A stretch of 64,000 nucleotides of DNA from NCBI GenBank assembly GCA_028278625.1, contig JANQDY010000062.1:1-64000 (forward strand). The letters run 5' to 3'. The notes under the pieces were generated by a model that was not told the origin of the DNA, searched no databases, and worked only from the letters and a program-made list of their open reading frames with translations. The translations under genes and the position numbers were made by a program. Every line of letters begins with the position of its first letter. The stretch's first letter is position 1. This DNA is from Thermodesulfobacteriota bacterium (GTDB lineage: Bacteria; Desulfobacterota; DSM-4660; Desulfatiglandales; Desulfatiglandaceae). Shown piece by piece: positions 52,449-61,611 of this stretch.

Positions 52449-54217
52449 ACTTGTCCCATCCTATGGTCCTCCATTCTCTCTGGCTGGTCCCGCTGACGGC
52501 GGTTACCTTTCTGGTGCTGTCCCGCAAGCGAGGGCAGGCCCTTGCGCGGTTTGCGGATGCGGAACTGCTCCTGCGCCTGGCGCCCGAGGATTCACGGGGA
52601 AGACGGGTTATGAAGGCGGTTTTGTGTCTTGCGGCCCTTTTATGCATGCTGCTGGCACTGGCAGGGCCCCGCTGGGGCAGCCATTATCAGGAGGTGTCCC
52701 AAAAGGGTGTCGACATCGTGATTGCGCTGGATGTCTCCCCCAGCATGCTGGTTGAAGATGTCAAGCCGGATCGGCTGGAGCGGGCCAAGAGGGAGATCAC
52801 CGATTTTCTAAAAGTGGTGCAGGGGGACCGTGTGGGTCTGGTGGCCTTTTCGGGCGCTGCGTATACCCAGTGTCCCCTGACCCTTGACCATGGTGCATTG
52901 ATGATGTTTCTAAATATCTTGCACCCAAACCATATTCCGAAACCCGGAACGGATCTGGGCGCGGCCATTGAGGGTGCCATGAAGGCCTTTGATGTCAAAT
53001 CGGAGACCGACAAGGTCATCCTACTCATTACGGACGGTGAGGATAACGAAGGGCGGGGAATTGAAGCTGCCAGGGCGGCGGCCAGAAAAGGGATTAAGAT
53101 ATTTGTCTTCGGCATTGGAGATCCGGCCGGAGGACCTGTCCCCACCTCCGGTGGAAAGGGAGGGTTCATAAAAGATGAAAAGGGTGAGCTGGTCCTGTCA
53201 AAACTGGATGAGGCGGGTTTGCAGAAAATCGCCGCCGTAACCGGTGGCGAGTACGTTCGGTCCATGGCCGGCGATCTGGACCTGGACCTGCTCTATTTTG
53301 ACGGTATCAAGCAGAAAACGGATGCCGCCGTTGTGAAAAGCGGCAAAATCAAGGTTTATGAAGAAAAGTTCTTTGTTTTCGCGGCAGCGGCGTTTCTGCT
53401 GTTATTGCTGGAGGGGATGATCGGCCATCTGAGAAGGAGGGCTTCGGGGTTTTTCGTGGCATTTTTTCTTCTCCTTCACGCACAGGGCTATTGCGCGGAA
53501 AATCCGGATGAGCTTTATGAAAAAGGACGCTTTGAAGAAGCGGCGAAAGGGTATGCGGAGCAGGATATGGATAACCCTCGCGATATTCGCTACCGTTACA
53601 ACAGGGGTTGCGCCGATTATCAGGCCTCTGATTTCAAAGGGGCCATGGCGGCCTTTAAAAGCGTTTTAAAACGCACGGAAGATCCGAAGACCCTTAACAA
53701 GGCAGTCTTCAACCTGGGTAACGCCGCTTTTAAGCAAGGTGATTTTGCCTCTGCCAAAGCCTACTTTCAGCAGGCCATTATAATGGATCCGGCCAACCAA
53801 AACGCGAGATATAACCTCGAATTGACATTGAGGGAATTGGAAAAGCAGAAAAAACAGCAAGAGGAGAAAGCAAAAGAACAGCAGAAGAATCAAAAGAAAG
53901 AAGGCTCCCAAAAAGAGAAGCAGGATGCAAAGGAGGCGTCGTCTGCCGATCAAACCCAACAGGAGGAACCGGAACGGAAAGAAGACCGGAAAAAGGAGAA
54001 GGATAGAGAAGAGGCATCAAAGAATGCGGGTGACAAAAATTCCGGTGAGGCCAAAGAACCCGAAGCCCAAAAGCCCGAACCGGTTCCCGTCGTTCCAATG
54101 GAGAAACAAAAGGCCCAAGCGTTACTGGACAACATCAAAGAGGATCGTGCCAGGTTTTTGAAGTATCAGGTTCCTGAAACAAAGCCCCCTGGAAAACCTT
54201 CGGGAAAGGGATGGTGA
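52445..54217 (+). CDS. BatB-BatC fusion: VWA membrane protein with TPR tail
   Basis: A 590-residue protein. Residues 1-330 are BatB: two membrane segments, a VWA domain with LDVSPSM and LITDGEDN, and a membrane segment near 310-325. Then comes a second hydrophobic segment (FFVAFFLLLHAQGYC) that opens a BatC part with three TPR repeats (FEEAAKGYAEQ, YNRGCADY, NLGNAAFKQGDF). A long Lys/Glu/Gln-rich stretch (about 460-555) follows. In Bacteroides these are two genes; here they are one reading frame. Confidence 0.88.
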   Translation: MNLSHPMVLHSLWLVPLTAVTFLVLSRKRGQALARFADAELLLRLAPEDSRGRRVMKAVLCLAALLCMLLALAGPRWGSHYQEVSQKGVDIVIALDVSPSMLVEDVKPDRLERAKREITDFLKVVQGDRVGLVAFSGAAYTQCPLTLDHGALMMFLNILHPNHIPKPGTDLGAAIEGAMKAFDVKSETDKVILLITDGEDNEGRGIEAARAAARKGIKIFVFGIGDPAGGPVPTSGGKGGFIKDEKGELVLSKLDEAGLQKIAAVTGGEYVRSMAGDLDLDLLYFDGIKQKTDAAVVKSGKIKVYEEKFFVFAAAAFLLLLLEGMIGHLRRRASGFFVAFFLLLHAQGYCAENPDELYEKGRFEEAAKGYAEQDMDNPRDIRYRYNRGCADYQASDFKGAMAAFKSVLKRTEDPKTLNKAVFNLGNAAFKQGDFASAKAYFQQAIIMDPANQNARYNLELTLRELEKQKKQQEEKAKEQQKNQKKEGSQKEKQDAKEASSADQTQQEEPERKEDRKKEKDREEASKNAGDKNSGEAKEPEAQKPEPVPVVPMEKQKAQALLDNIKEDRARFLKYQVPETKPPGKPSGKGW

Positions 54218-54218
54218 T

Positions 54219-55991
54219 ATGAAGCGGCCCGCCGTCACCCTGATTTTCTTATCAATTCTCATTTTCATGGCCCATACGGCCGTTGCGGCGGTCTCCGTGA
54301 CTTTGGAGCTGGACCGAAATGAGACGACCCTAAAAGAGCCCGTGACGCTACGAGTACGCGTATCCGGGGCCAGGAGCAGTGACGCGCCCCCGGTCATCCA
54401 GGGCCTTGAGCGGTTTCATGTGACCCGTGGGGGAAGCGCCAGCCGGGTCGAGATCGTAAACGGCCAGTATCATTCAGGCGTTGATTTCACCTACTACATC
54501 CAGCCCAAGGAAAAGGGCGTATTCAAAGTGGGTCCCGCCAAAATCGAAGTGGACGGCAAAACCTGGCCGAGCAACGTCGCCACCCTTAAGGTGACCGATG
54601 GCGGCAGCGCGTCGGGATCTCAGAAAGACCCCGTCTTTCTCAGGGCGAAACTGGGTTTAGAGAAAGCGTACGTGGAACAACAGGTCCCCTATGTTTTGAG
54701 ACTGTATCTTCGTACCAACGTGAGCGACATTTCCCTCGATCTTCCCGAAACAGGTGACCTTTCCTTTCGCCAGCGAGAAAAACCAAAAGAATATCAATCG
54801 GTTATTGATGGAGTTCCTTGCCGGGTTCTGGAGGTTTCATACGGGGTCGTGCCCCTAAAGCCGGGCAGTTACACCATTTTGCCCGCCCGGATGGGGATGA
54901 CCGTGTACAGTCATCAAAAAAGAAGGCAAAGAGGTCTTTTTGATGACCCCTTTTTTGGTAGTGTTCTCAGGACAGGTCGGCCCCTCACCGTCAAGAGTGA
55001 ACCGCTTGTGCTGGAAGTACTCCCTTTTCCCGAACAAGGAAAACCCGGCCGTTTTAGCGGTCTCGTGGGGCAGTTTGAAATTGAAGCGAATCTTTCCGGT
55101 TTCGAAGTTTCCGTTGGGGATTCCGTGACCCTCACGGTCCGTCTTTGGGGAGATGGCAACGCCAACCGATTACCGGATTTGAAAATGCCAGCCATGGATC
55201 ACTTTAAGACCTATGCGGATGAGCCCGTATTCGAAGTCAAACCTGGCATGAACGGGCTTATGGGTTCCAAAACCATGAAATGGGCACTGGTGCCCGATCA
55301 GCCGGGCAATTACACCGTTCCGCCCTTCGGTGTCAGTTATTTTGATCCGAAGAAGAGAATCTACCACACCATCAGAACGAAACCGCTGGTCTTGAAAGTG
55401 CTCCCTGGAAAAGAGGAGAGCCTTGTTGCTTCCCAGGAAATGAAAACGGCTGGCGAACCTTCAAACAACTTGAAACGGGAAGTCAAGGAAATCGGGCATG
55501 ATATCCTCCCCATCCGTACCTCAACTGCTGATATAAAGATAAATAAATGGTTTTCTACAAAAAAAATGACAAGTCAACATCTGCTCCGTTGGGTTGTTCT
55601 CCTGGTCCCATTGTTGGTCTATGGAGGCGTTCTTCTGGTATTGCAATATCATAAGAAATCTGGTCAGGCTATCTACGCACAGCGGGCCAGGCGGGCGGCC
55701 GGCAATTTCATGAGAGAGTGCCCACAGAGTGAAGAAGATGCAGACGGCATGATGACCGCCGTACGGGAGTACATCAACAATCGTTTCCAATTATCCATGG
55801 GATCTCTGACCCCCGATGAAGTGCCGGGACTGCTGGTTGAAAAAGGGGTGGAGCCCCATACGGCAAAAGATCTTCAAACGGCGCTGGAGGAGCTTGAGGC
55901 TCTGATTTATGCCGACGGGGAAGCAACCTGCGGGGCCTTGGGCCGGCGCATTTCAGAAATCATCAAACGGATCGAAAAGGAGCTTCGGTGA
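54219..55991 (+). CDS. batD: BatD family protein
   Basis: A 590-residue exported membrane protein with a signal peptide (LIFLSILIFMAHTAVAAV), repeated beta-rich domains with BatD features (DFTYYIQPKEKGVFKVGPA, YEVPL-like turns, LVPDQPGNYTVPPFGVSYF), and one membrane segment near 450-470 (LLRWVVLLVPLLVYGGVLLVL), then a short cytoplasmic tail. It starts one base after the previous stop. Confidence 0.92.
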   Translation: MKRPAVTLIFLSILIFMAHTAVAAVSVTLELDRNETTLKEPVTLRVRVSGARSSDAPPVIQGLERFHVTRGGSASRVEIVNGQYHSGVDFTYYIQPKEKGVFKVGPAKIEVDGKTWPSNVATLKVTDGGSASGSQKDPVFLRAKLGLEKAYVEQQVPYVLRLYLRTNVSDISLDLPETGDLSFRQREKPKEYQSVIDGVPCRVLEVSYGVVPLKPGSYTILPARMGMTVYSHQKRRQRGLFDDPFFGSVLRTGRPLTVKSEPLVLEVLPFPEQGKPGRFSGLVGQFEIEANLSGFEVSVGDSVTLTVRLWGDGNANRLPDLKMPAMDHFKTYADEPVFEVKPGMNGLMGSKTMKWALVPDQPGNYTVPPFGVSYFDPKKRIYHTIRTKPLVLKVLPGKEESLVASQEMKTAGEPSNNLKREVKEIGHDILPIRTSTADIKINKWFSTKKMTSQHLLRWVVLLVPLLVYGGVLLVLQYHKKSGQAIYAQRARRAAGNFMRECPQSEEDADGMMTAVREYINNRFQLSMGSLTPDEVPGLLVEKGVEPHTAKDLQTALEELEALIYADGEATCGALGRRISEIIKRIEKELR

Positions 55992-56767
55992 AATATCGGT
56001 TGCCCATTTGCTTTTTCTTCATCTTTTTCTTGCTGGCCATGCCGGTTTTCGGGCAGGAATCCCACAAAGAAAAGGTGTGGGAGGAGGTTTTCTACGAGGC
56101 CAACCAGGATTACCGGAAAGGAGAATTTAAAAAAGCGGCTGAGGGCTACCAGCAATTGATCCGGATGGGATATGATTCGCCCGTCATCCAGTACAACCTG
56201 GGGAACACCTGGTTCAGGATGCATCAGTTGGGCAGGGCCATAGCAGCCTACGAACGGGCCCGAATTGCCATGCCCAGGGACGCGGACCTCAATTACAACC
56301 TGGCCCACGCCCAAGACCAGTTGGTAGATGCCATTCCCCCTTCAAAAGGGTTTTTCAGCATGGCGTTTTTCTGGCTCTCCTCCGTCAGCCCCGGCGAACT
56401 GTTTTGGTCTTTTGCCGCACTCAATCTACTCCTTTGGACGGCGCTTCTGATCCGCCTTTTCCATCGGCCCGAGTGGCTTTTCTACAGTTTGGTGCTGTTG
56501 CTTTGCCTCTGGATCATAACCGGGCTTTCCTTTGGTATCAAATGGGTCCAGGTTCACGATGATAACCGTGGGGTTATTCTGAAAGAGGAAGTGGCGGTTC
56601 TGGCAGGGCCCCATGAAGGGGACACGGTGCTGTTCAAGCTCCATGAAGGGGCCATTGTTAAGCAGGAACGGGCGGAAGGAAAATGGCGTCTTATCAGACT
56701 GCCGGACAAAAAGCGGGGATGGCTGCGCGAGGAAGGATTGGAACTGATTGCCCAAAACCCTCATTAG
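55988..56767 (+). CDS. BatE-like TPR protein with SH3-type tail
   Basis: A 259-residue exported protein with a signal peptide, two TPR repeats (YEANQDYRKGEFKKAAEGY, VIQYNLGNTWFRMHQLG), two membrane segments (about 140-180), and a C-terminal SH3-like domain (VAVLAGPHEGDTVLFKLHEGA). It starts with GTG overlapping the BatD stop. It ends the operon and is followed by a hairpin at 56867. Confidence 0.85.
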   Translation: MKYRLPICFFFIFFLLAMPVFGQESHKEKVWEEVFYEANQDYRKGEFKKAAEGYQQLIRMGYDSPVIQYNLGNTWFRMHQLGRAIAAYERARIAMPRDADLNYNLAHAQDQLVDAIPPSKGFFSMAFFWLSSVSPGELFWSFAALNLLLWTALLIRLFHRPEWLFYSLVLLLCLWIITGLSFGIKWVQVHDDNRGVILKEEVAVLAGPHEGDTVLFKLHEGAIVKQERAEGKWRLIRLPDKKRGWLREEGLELIAQNPH

Positions 56768-56866
56768 CAGAACGCCGCCAAGTCCCCAGGGAAAATGGCA
56801 TGAGGGTAAACCACAAGTAACGCTTAGGGTAAGGATCTTTGCTGAAAGATGGGCTTTGATCGTGAT

Positions 56867-56886
56867 GGGGCCCTGGCTAGGGCCCC
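56867..56886. terminator. Bidirectional hairpin between the bat operon and ilvE
   Basis: GGGGCCCT-GGCT-AGGGCCCC is a perfect eight-pair hairpin with a four-base loop, placed between two convergent genes. A T-rich stretch follows on the plus strand at 56897-56903. Confidence 0.65.
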
Positions 56887-56892
56887 TGTGAA

Positions 56893-57966
56893 TCACTTTA
56901 TTTTTTCGACCCATCCGTAAGGATCGGGTTTTTGGCAATACTGGATGGCAACGATTTCATCATAGAGTTTCTGGCTCAATTCACCCATGTTTCCGCCGGC
57001 CACAACGTAATCCTTTTCTTTGAAGGTGATCTGGCCCACCGGAGAGATGACGGCTGCCGTACCGGTACCGAACGCTTCCTTGAGCCTGCCGGTTTCGGCC
57101 GCGGCAATGACTTCATCAATGGCAAGAGATCTCTCCGTCATCTTCATGCCCCAGTCCTTCACGATTTTAATGACGGAATCCCTGGTCACGCCCGGAAGAA
57201 TGCTTCCGTTCAGCGGTGCGGTGATGACTTCATCGTCAATGCGGAAAAACATGTTCATGGTACCCACTTCTTCAATGAATTTACGTTCCGCCGCATCCAG
57301 CCAGAGGACCTGAGTGAATCCCTTCTCTTTGGCCTCTTCGGCGGCAAGAAGACTGGCTGCGTAATTGGCCGCTGTTTTGGCTTCTCCCGTGCCGCCGATG
57401 GAGGCGCGTACAAAAAAGTCCTCCACATAGATCTTCACGGGATTTAATCCCTCTTTATAGTAAGCGCCCACCGGGCCGATGATAATGAAGAAGAGATAAT
57501 TCTTCGCGGGACGGACCCCCAGATGCGGTTCGGTGGCGATCATGGTCGGCCTTATGTAAAGTGAGGTGCCGGCGCTTCTGGGAATCCAGTCCTGGTCCAG
57601 GAGGATCAGTTGTTTCATCCCTTCCATGGCCTCGGCCGCATCCACTTCAGGCATGCAGAGCCGTGCCGCCGAACGGTTGAGACGTTCAAAATTCTCTTTG
57701 GCCCGAAATAGCGCGATGCCGCCATCTCCGATCCCATAGGCTTTTAGGCCCTCGAATATCTCCTGGCCATAATGAATGCCCATGGCGGCAGGATCAATGG
57801 AAAGAGGACCATAGGGTACGATGCGCGAATTGAACCAGCCCTTTGAAACGTCATAATCCATCAGAAACATGTGGTCTGTGGTGATATCTCCGAATCCAAG
57901 TTTGGATTCATCAGCGGGTTTTGGTTTCATCTGGTCAGGCGTTGCCGCCGAAATTTCTATGCTCAT
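56893..57966 (-). CDS. ilvE: Branched-chain amino acid aminotransferase
   Basis: A 357-residue class IV (fold-type IV) aminotransferase that interconverts Val, Leu and Ile with their 2-oxoacids. It has YGQEIFEGLKAY, the PLP lysine in GTGEAKTAANYA and FIEEVGTMNMFF near the C-terminus, as in the longer BCAT type. It stands alone. With the Kor-type oxidoreductase nearby, metabolic coupling through 2-oxoacids is possible but not shown. Confidence 0.93.
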   Translation of the reverse strand: MSIEISAATPDQMKPKPADESKLGFGDITTDHMFLMDYDVSKGWFNSRIVPYGPLSIDPAAMGIHYGQEIFEGLKAYGIGDGGIALFRAKENFERLNRSAARLCMPEVDAAEAMEGMKQLILLDQDWIPRSAGTSLYIRPTMIATEPHLGVRPAKNYLFFIIIGPVGAYYKEGLNPVKIYVEDFFVRASIGGTGEAKTAANYAASLLAAEEAKEKGFTQVLWLDAAERKFIEEVGTMNMFFRIDDEVITAPLNGSILPGVTRDSVIKIVKDWGMKMTERSLAIDEVIAAAETGRLKEAFGTGTAAVISPVGQITFKEKDYVVAGGNMGELSQKLYDEIVAIQYCQKPDPYGWVEKIK

Positions 57967-58118
57967 TCTCTTCTCCTTAATATTAACGCCAACTCATAAC
58001 ACCGATGACACATACCACAAGGCGCATCCAAAGACAAGCAACCGTTACAAAAAAGGGGATTTCTTCATTAGTGCCAAACAGAAATGCGGAAAGGGGCCAT
58101 TCCCAGAATGGAAACCCA

Positions 58119-59228
58119 TCAAATGGCAATCAATTCGTAATTTCGATTTCCCAGTCCGATTTTTTCGCCGTGGTCCAGTTGAATGGTCCAGTCCACTTTG
58201 GGGTATACGGCGCGAAATTTGTCCTCACCCGGTTTCAGTTCGGTTTTAAGGCAACTTGCGGCAACCCCCGTCTGCTGATTCACAAGATCCGCTGAGGCCT
58301 GGTCGATGGCAATGGGGTCCTTTGAGGCCACAATCCCCACATCATGGACGATGGGCGCATCGCTGTGTCCGTAACAGTCGCAAGCAGGTGAAATATCGGT
58401 TAGGAAATTGATGAAAAAGGCGTTCTTTTCTTTTCCCTTGAGAGCGGCCAGAGCGTACTCGGTCATCTTCTTCTGAAGGCGTGGTACATCCTTGCTCCAG
58501 CTCACATCGACCGCTTCGTTGGGACAAATAAGGATGCATTCCCCGCAACCCACGCATTTTTCAACATCAATGGCGGCTTTTTTCTTTACGAGAGAAATGG
58601 CGATGCTGGCACAATGATTTACGCAGTCCCCGCATCCGATGCACTTCTTCTTTTTGACCTTGGGGGATACGTCGGAATGCTGAACCATTTTTCCTTTTCT
58701 GGAGGCGCACCCCATTCCGAGGTTCTTGAGGGCCCCCCCAAAACCGGTCAATTCGTGGCCCTTAAAATGGGCCACACTGATCAATCCGTCCGCTTCGGCG
58801 ATATCTCTGGCGACATAAGCCGTCTGGATGATCTTTTGGTGAATAGGGACCTCCTTGTGACTGGCACCCCGAATACCGTCAGCAATGATGACGGGCGCGC
58901 CCACCACTGAAAAGGCAAATCCGTTCAAAACGGCCGTGTGCAGGTGAGAAACGCTGTTGCCCCTTGTTCCTGCGTAAAGGGTATTGGCGTCGGTCAAGAA
59001 AGGATCTGCTCCAAGTGCCTTAAGGCGATCTACAATGGTTCTCAAGAAATTGGGGCGGACAAATGCGGCGTTTCCCATTTCGCCGAAGTGCAATTTAACG
59101 GCAACCAGGCTTCTTTCCGTTACGGTTTCATCCATGGCGGCCTCATCCAGAAGGCGATTCAGCTTCAGAAAGATGTTCTCTTTAACGGATGTTCTGAGAT
59201 TTGAAAAAAAAACCTTGCTTGCGGCCAT
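58119..59228 (-). CDS. DUF362 protein with two [4Fe-4S] clusters
   Basis: A 369-residue protein of the DUF362 family: VAVKLHFGEMGN and FLTDANTLYAG at the N-terminus, VAHFKGHELTGFGGALKNLGMG in the middle, and a ferredoxin-like insert CIGCGDCVNHC / CVGCGECILIC at about 190-225. DUF362 proteins occur widely in anaerobes and no function is settled. A 152-nt gap without a gene separates it from ilvE; the 161 nt upstream face the divergent rhodanese gene. Confidence 0.88.
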   Translation of the reverse strand: MAASKVFFSNLRTSVKENIFLKLNRLLDEAAMDETVTERSLVAVKLHFGEMGNAAFVRPNFLRTIVDRLKALGADPFLTDANTLYAGTRGNSVSHLHTAVLNGFAFSVVGAPVIIADGIRGASHKEVPIHQKIIQTAYVARDIAEADGLISVAHFKGHELTGFGGALKNLGMGCASRKGKMVQHSDVSPKVKKKKCIGCGDCVNHCASIAISLVKKKAAIDVEKCVGCGECILICPNEAVDVSWSKDVPRLQKKMTEYALAALKGKEKNAFFINFLTDISPACDCYGHSDAPIVHDVGIVASKDPIAIDQASADLVNQQTGVAASCLKTELKPGEDKFRAVYPKVDWTIQLDHGEKIGLGNRNYELIAI

Positions 59229-59389
59229 TCAGGTATTCCTCCCCATGAAGTATTTGTGGGCAAAACCGCCTCTTTGCCAGCCAGCATTTTTCATTGACAA
59301 ACATACGGTACTGGATTATTTGTTTATACTCAAGTTTTAAAGGGCGCCTAATACGGATAGTAATTCCATCCTTATCAGAAGACAACAGA

Positions 59390-60010
59390 ATGAACCGAAA
59401 AATTCTCTTTAGCGGTGTCATTTTCATGGTGCTCCTGCTGACGTTCTTTGTGAACGCCCAAGCCGAGGAGCCAAAGCAAATATTGAGCATTGAGGCGTAT
59501 GATATGCTCAACACCGTCCCCGACACGTACCTCATCGATGTCAGAACGAGGCCAGAGTACCAATTTGTGGGCCACCCCATCAATGCCTATCTTTTTCCGT
59601 ATCTTTTTTGGGAGGGCCGTCTCTCAAAGGACGGGGATCGTTATGAATATGATATGGGCAAAAAGAACAAGGCGTTTATCAAAGAGATCGGCAAGTTGTT
59701 TAAAAAGACCGATAACCTCCTGATCCTCTCAAGGGACGGAACCAGGAGCGCCCTTGCGGCGAAAGATTTGATGGATGCCGGGTACAAGAAGGTATATGAA
59801 GTGGAAGACGGTTTTGAAGGGTCGCAGTTTCCGGTTTTTAAAGACCAACACAAAAACAAATTTTACCGCCAGTTGGCAAAGCGAAACAAGATTTACAGTT
59901 TCAATCACAGAAGACACTACGGGTGGCAATGGTGGGGGCTTCCTTGGACCTACGAGATAGATCCAAAGTATGCATATCCCCCTGATTTGGAGCCATCCAA
60001 AAGGAAATAG
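59390..60010 (+). CDS. Exported rhodanese-like protein without catalytic cysteine
   Basis: A 206-residue protein with a Sec signal peptide (ILFSGVIFMVLLLTFFVNAQA) and a rhodanese fold (YLIDVRTRPEYQFVGHP, then LLILSRDGTRSALAAKDL and KVYEVEDGFEGS). The loop that normally begins with the sulfur-carrying Cys begins with Ser, and the whole protein has no cysteine. It cannot be a sulfurtransferase and may be a binding protein. An Arg/His/Trp-rich tail follows. The start at 59390 gives the signal peptide; an upstream frame to 59294 is doubtful. Confidence 0.85.
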   Translation: MNRKILFSGVIFMVLLLTFFVNAQAEEPKQILSIEAYDMLNTVPDTYLIDVRTRPEYQFVGHPINAYLFPYLFWEGRLSKDGDRYEYDMGKKNKAFIKEIGKLFKKTDNLLILSRDGTRSALAAKDLMDAGYKKVYEVEDGFEGSQFPVFKDQHKNKFYRQLAKRNKIYSFNHRRHYGWQWWGLPWTYEIDPKYAYPPDLEPSKRK

Positions 60011-60021
60011 GGAGGTAGGAA

Positions 60022-60204
60022 ATGGATTCAGAAGAACTGATTGCGTTGATGAACCAGGTTGAAGAAAAGGGAATCGAATGGGACACGGTGAAAGAGAAGA
60101 TCAAGGTTCCCTATCAGGTGTTGAAGCTCTACACGAATTCCGGGCCCATACCGGTCACCATTGAGAAGAATCTTAAGAAACTGCTCGAAGAAGAGGACGG
60201 GTAG
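60022..60204 (+). CDS. Small conserved-looking protein, 60 residues
   Basis: Acidic and basic small protein starting MDSEELIALMNQVEEKG, with the segment VPYQVLKLYTNSGPIPVTI. GGGAGGTAGG six bases upstream of the ATG is a strong SD. It lies 11 nt after the rhodanese gene and 55 nt before trxA, so it is likely co-transcribed. The helical segment with a Pro-Val turn could be a helix-turn-helix, but I do not recognise a family. Confidence 0.65.
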   Translation: MDSEELIALMNQVEEKGIEWDTVKEKIKVPYQVLKLYTNSGPIPVTIEKNLKKLLEEEDG

Positions 60205-60259
60205 CGATCGAACAAAACAAAGAGACTGCCCACCCCCGGTGGAGCGGAAGGAGTGAATA

Positions 60260-60583
60260 ATGTCTGATGTGTTGCAGGTTACAGATGGGGATTTTGAAGA
60301 GCAGATCATTAAGTCGGAATTGCCCGCAATGGTCGATTTTTGGGCGGAATGGTGCGGACCCTGTAAAATTGTCGGACCGACTGTTGAAGAATTGGCAAAG
60401 GAATATGAGGGCAAGGTAAAGATCGCCAAGATGGATGTGGACAAGAATCGTGAAACGCCAACACGATTTGGCATCAGGAATATCCCCACCCTCATCCTGT
60501 TTAAGAACGGAGAGGTGTTCCAGACCATTGTGGGGGCCCATCCAAAGAGCCACCTTGAAGAGGAATTAAAAAAACTTCTCTAG
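60260..60583 (+). CDS. trxA: Thioredoxin
   Basis: A 107-residue thioredoxin with the active site WAEWCGPCK and the cis-Pro in RNIPTLIL. It reduces protein disulfides using electrons from TrxB. GGAAGGAG precedes the ATG. A strong terminator follows, so trxB downstream has its own transcript or gets readthrough. Confidence 0.97.
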   Translation: MSDVLQVTDGDFEEQIIKSELPAMVDFWAEWCGPCKIVGPTVEELAKEYEGKVKIAKMDVDKNRETPTRFGIRNIPTLILFKNGEVFQTIVGAHPKSHLEEELKKLL

Positions 60584-60603
60584 CAATGGACAAAGCAGAT
60601 GCC

Positions 60604-60636
60604 AACCCGCCAAACAGTATCCGGCGGGTTTTTTAT
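60604..60636 (+). terminator. Rho-independent terminator after trxA
   Basis: AACCCGCC pairs perfectly with GGCGGGTT over eight base pairs, with an 11-base loop, and a run of T follows (TTTTTTATT). Confidence 0.9.
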
Positions 60637-60673
60637 TGATAGCTAAACGGTTACGCTGGAGTTTTTGGAAGCA

Positions 60674-61594
60674 ATGGAAGATCTCATTATTATTGGCGGC
60701 GGCCCGGCAGGCCTGACAGCCGGCCTGTATGCCGCAAGGGCGCGCCTCAAAACGGTACTCCTTGAAAAGCTGGCGCCCGGCGGTCAGATGATGAACACGG
60801 ATTGGATCGAAAACTATCCGGGGTTTCCGGACGGTCTTTCAGGGTTTGAACTGGTGGATCGAATGAAACGCCAAGCGGAAAATTTTGGTCTCAGAATAGA
60901 GAGCAAAGAAGTGGTTCGCCTCGATTTGACACCTGAGAAGAAGATGGTCATCACGGGCCAGGAGACCCTGGAAACAAAGGCCCTGATTCTGACCACCGGT
61001 GCATCTCCGAAAAAGCTGGGAATTGAGGGCGAAGGATTGCTGACAGGTAAAGGGGTTTCCTACTGCGCTACCTGTGATGGACCTTTTTACCGGGACCAAG
61101 AGGTGGCGGTCATCGGGGGAGGGGACACGGCCGTGGAAGAGGCGCTCTTTCTCACCAAATTTGCCAGTCGCATATACCTTGTGCACCGAAGGGATGAACT
61201 GCGAGCCACGAAACTGCTTCAGGAACGTGTGAAAGCTGCCGAAAAGGTGACACCGGTGTGGGACTCGGTGCCTGTGCGGATTCTGGGGCAGACAGGTGTC
61301 GAAGGGGTGGAACTTAAGAATGTCAAAACCAATGAATTATCCACCCTTGGAGTGGAAGGTGTGTTCGTATTTATCGGCTACGATCCCAGCAATGATCTTC
61401 TGGCCGATCTCCCTTTTGATTTGGACGAATTTGGTTTCGTGAAAACAGACGACAATATGCAAACCGCTATCCCAGGGGTTTTTGCGGCGGGCGATATCCG
61501 GTCTAAAATACTCAGACAGGTTAGCACCGCTGTTGGTGATGGCGCCAATGCTGCCTTTGCGGCCGAAAAGTATATTGAAGGGTATGAAGTATGA
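60674..61594 (+). CDS. trxB: Thioredoxin reductase
   Basis: A 306-residue FAD- and NADPH-dependent reductase: DLIIIGGGPAGLTAGLYAARA, redox pair CATCDG, NADPH fold VAVIGGGDTAVEEALFL with HRRDELRA, and FAAGDIRS near the C-terminus. A TTG at 60665 is an alternative start. Its stop overlaps the first ATG of bamD. It supplies electrons to TrxA. Confidence 0.96.
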   Translation: MEDLIIIGGGPAGLTAGLYAARARLKTVLLEKLAPGGQMMNTDWIENYPGFPDGLSGFELVDRMKRQAENFGLRIESKEVVRLDLTPEKKMVITGQETLETKALILTTGASPKKLGIEGEGLLTGKGVSYCATCDGPFYRDQEVAVIGGGDTAVEEALFLTKFASRIYLVHRRDELRATKLLQERVKAAEKVTPVWDSVPVRILGQTGVEGVELKNVKTNELSTLGVEGVFVFIGYDPSNDLLADLPFDLDEFGFVKTDDNMQTAIPGVFAAGDIRSKILRQVSTAVGDGANAAFAAEKYIEGYEV

Positions 61595-61611
61595 TCAAGA
61601 GAGGTATGATC

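Noticed and set aside
59294..59299. TTGACA as a -35 box for the rhodanese gene
   Set aside because: No acceptable -10 box at 15-19 nt; TATACT is 25 nt away.
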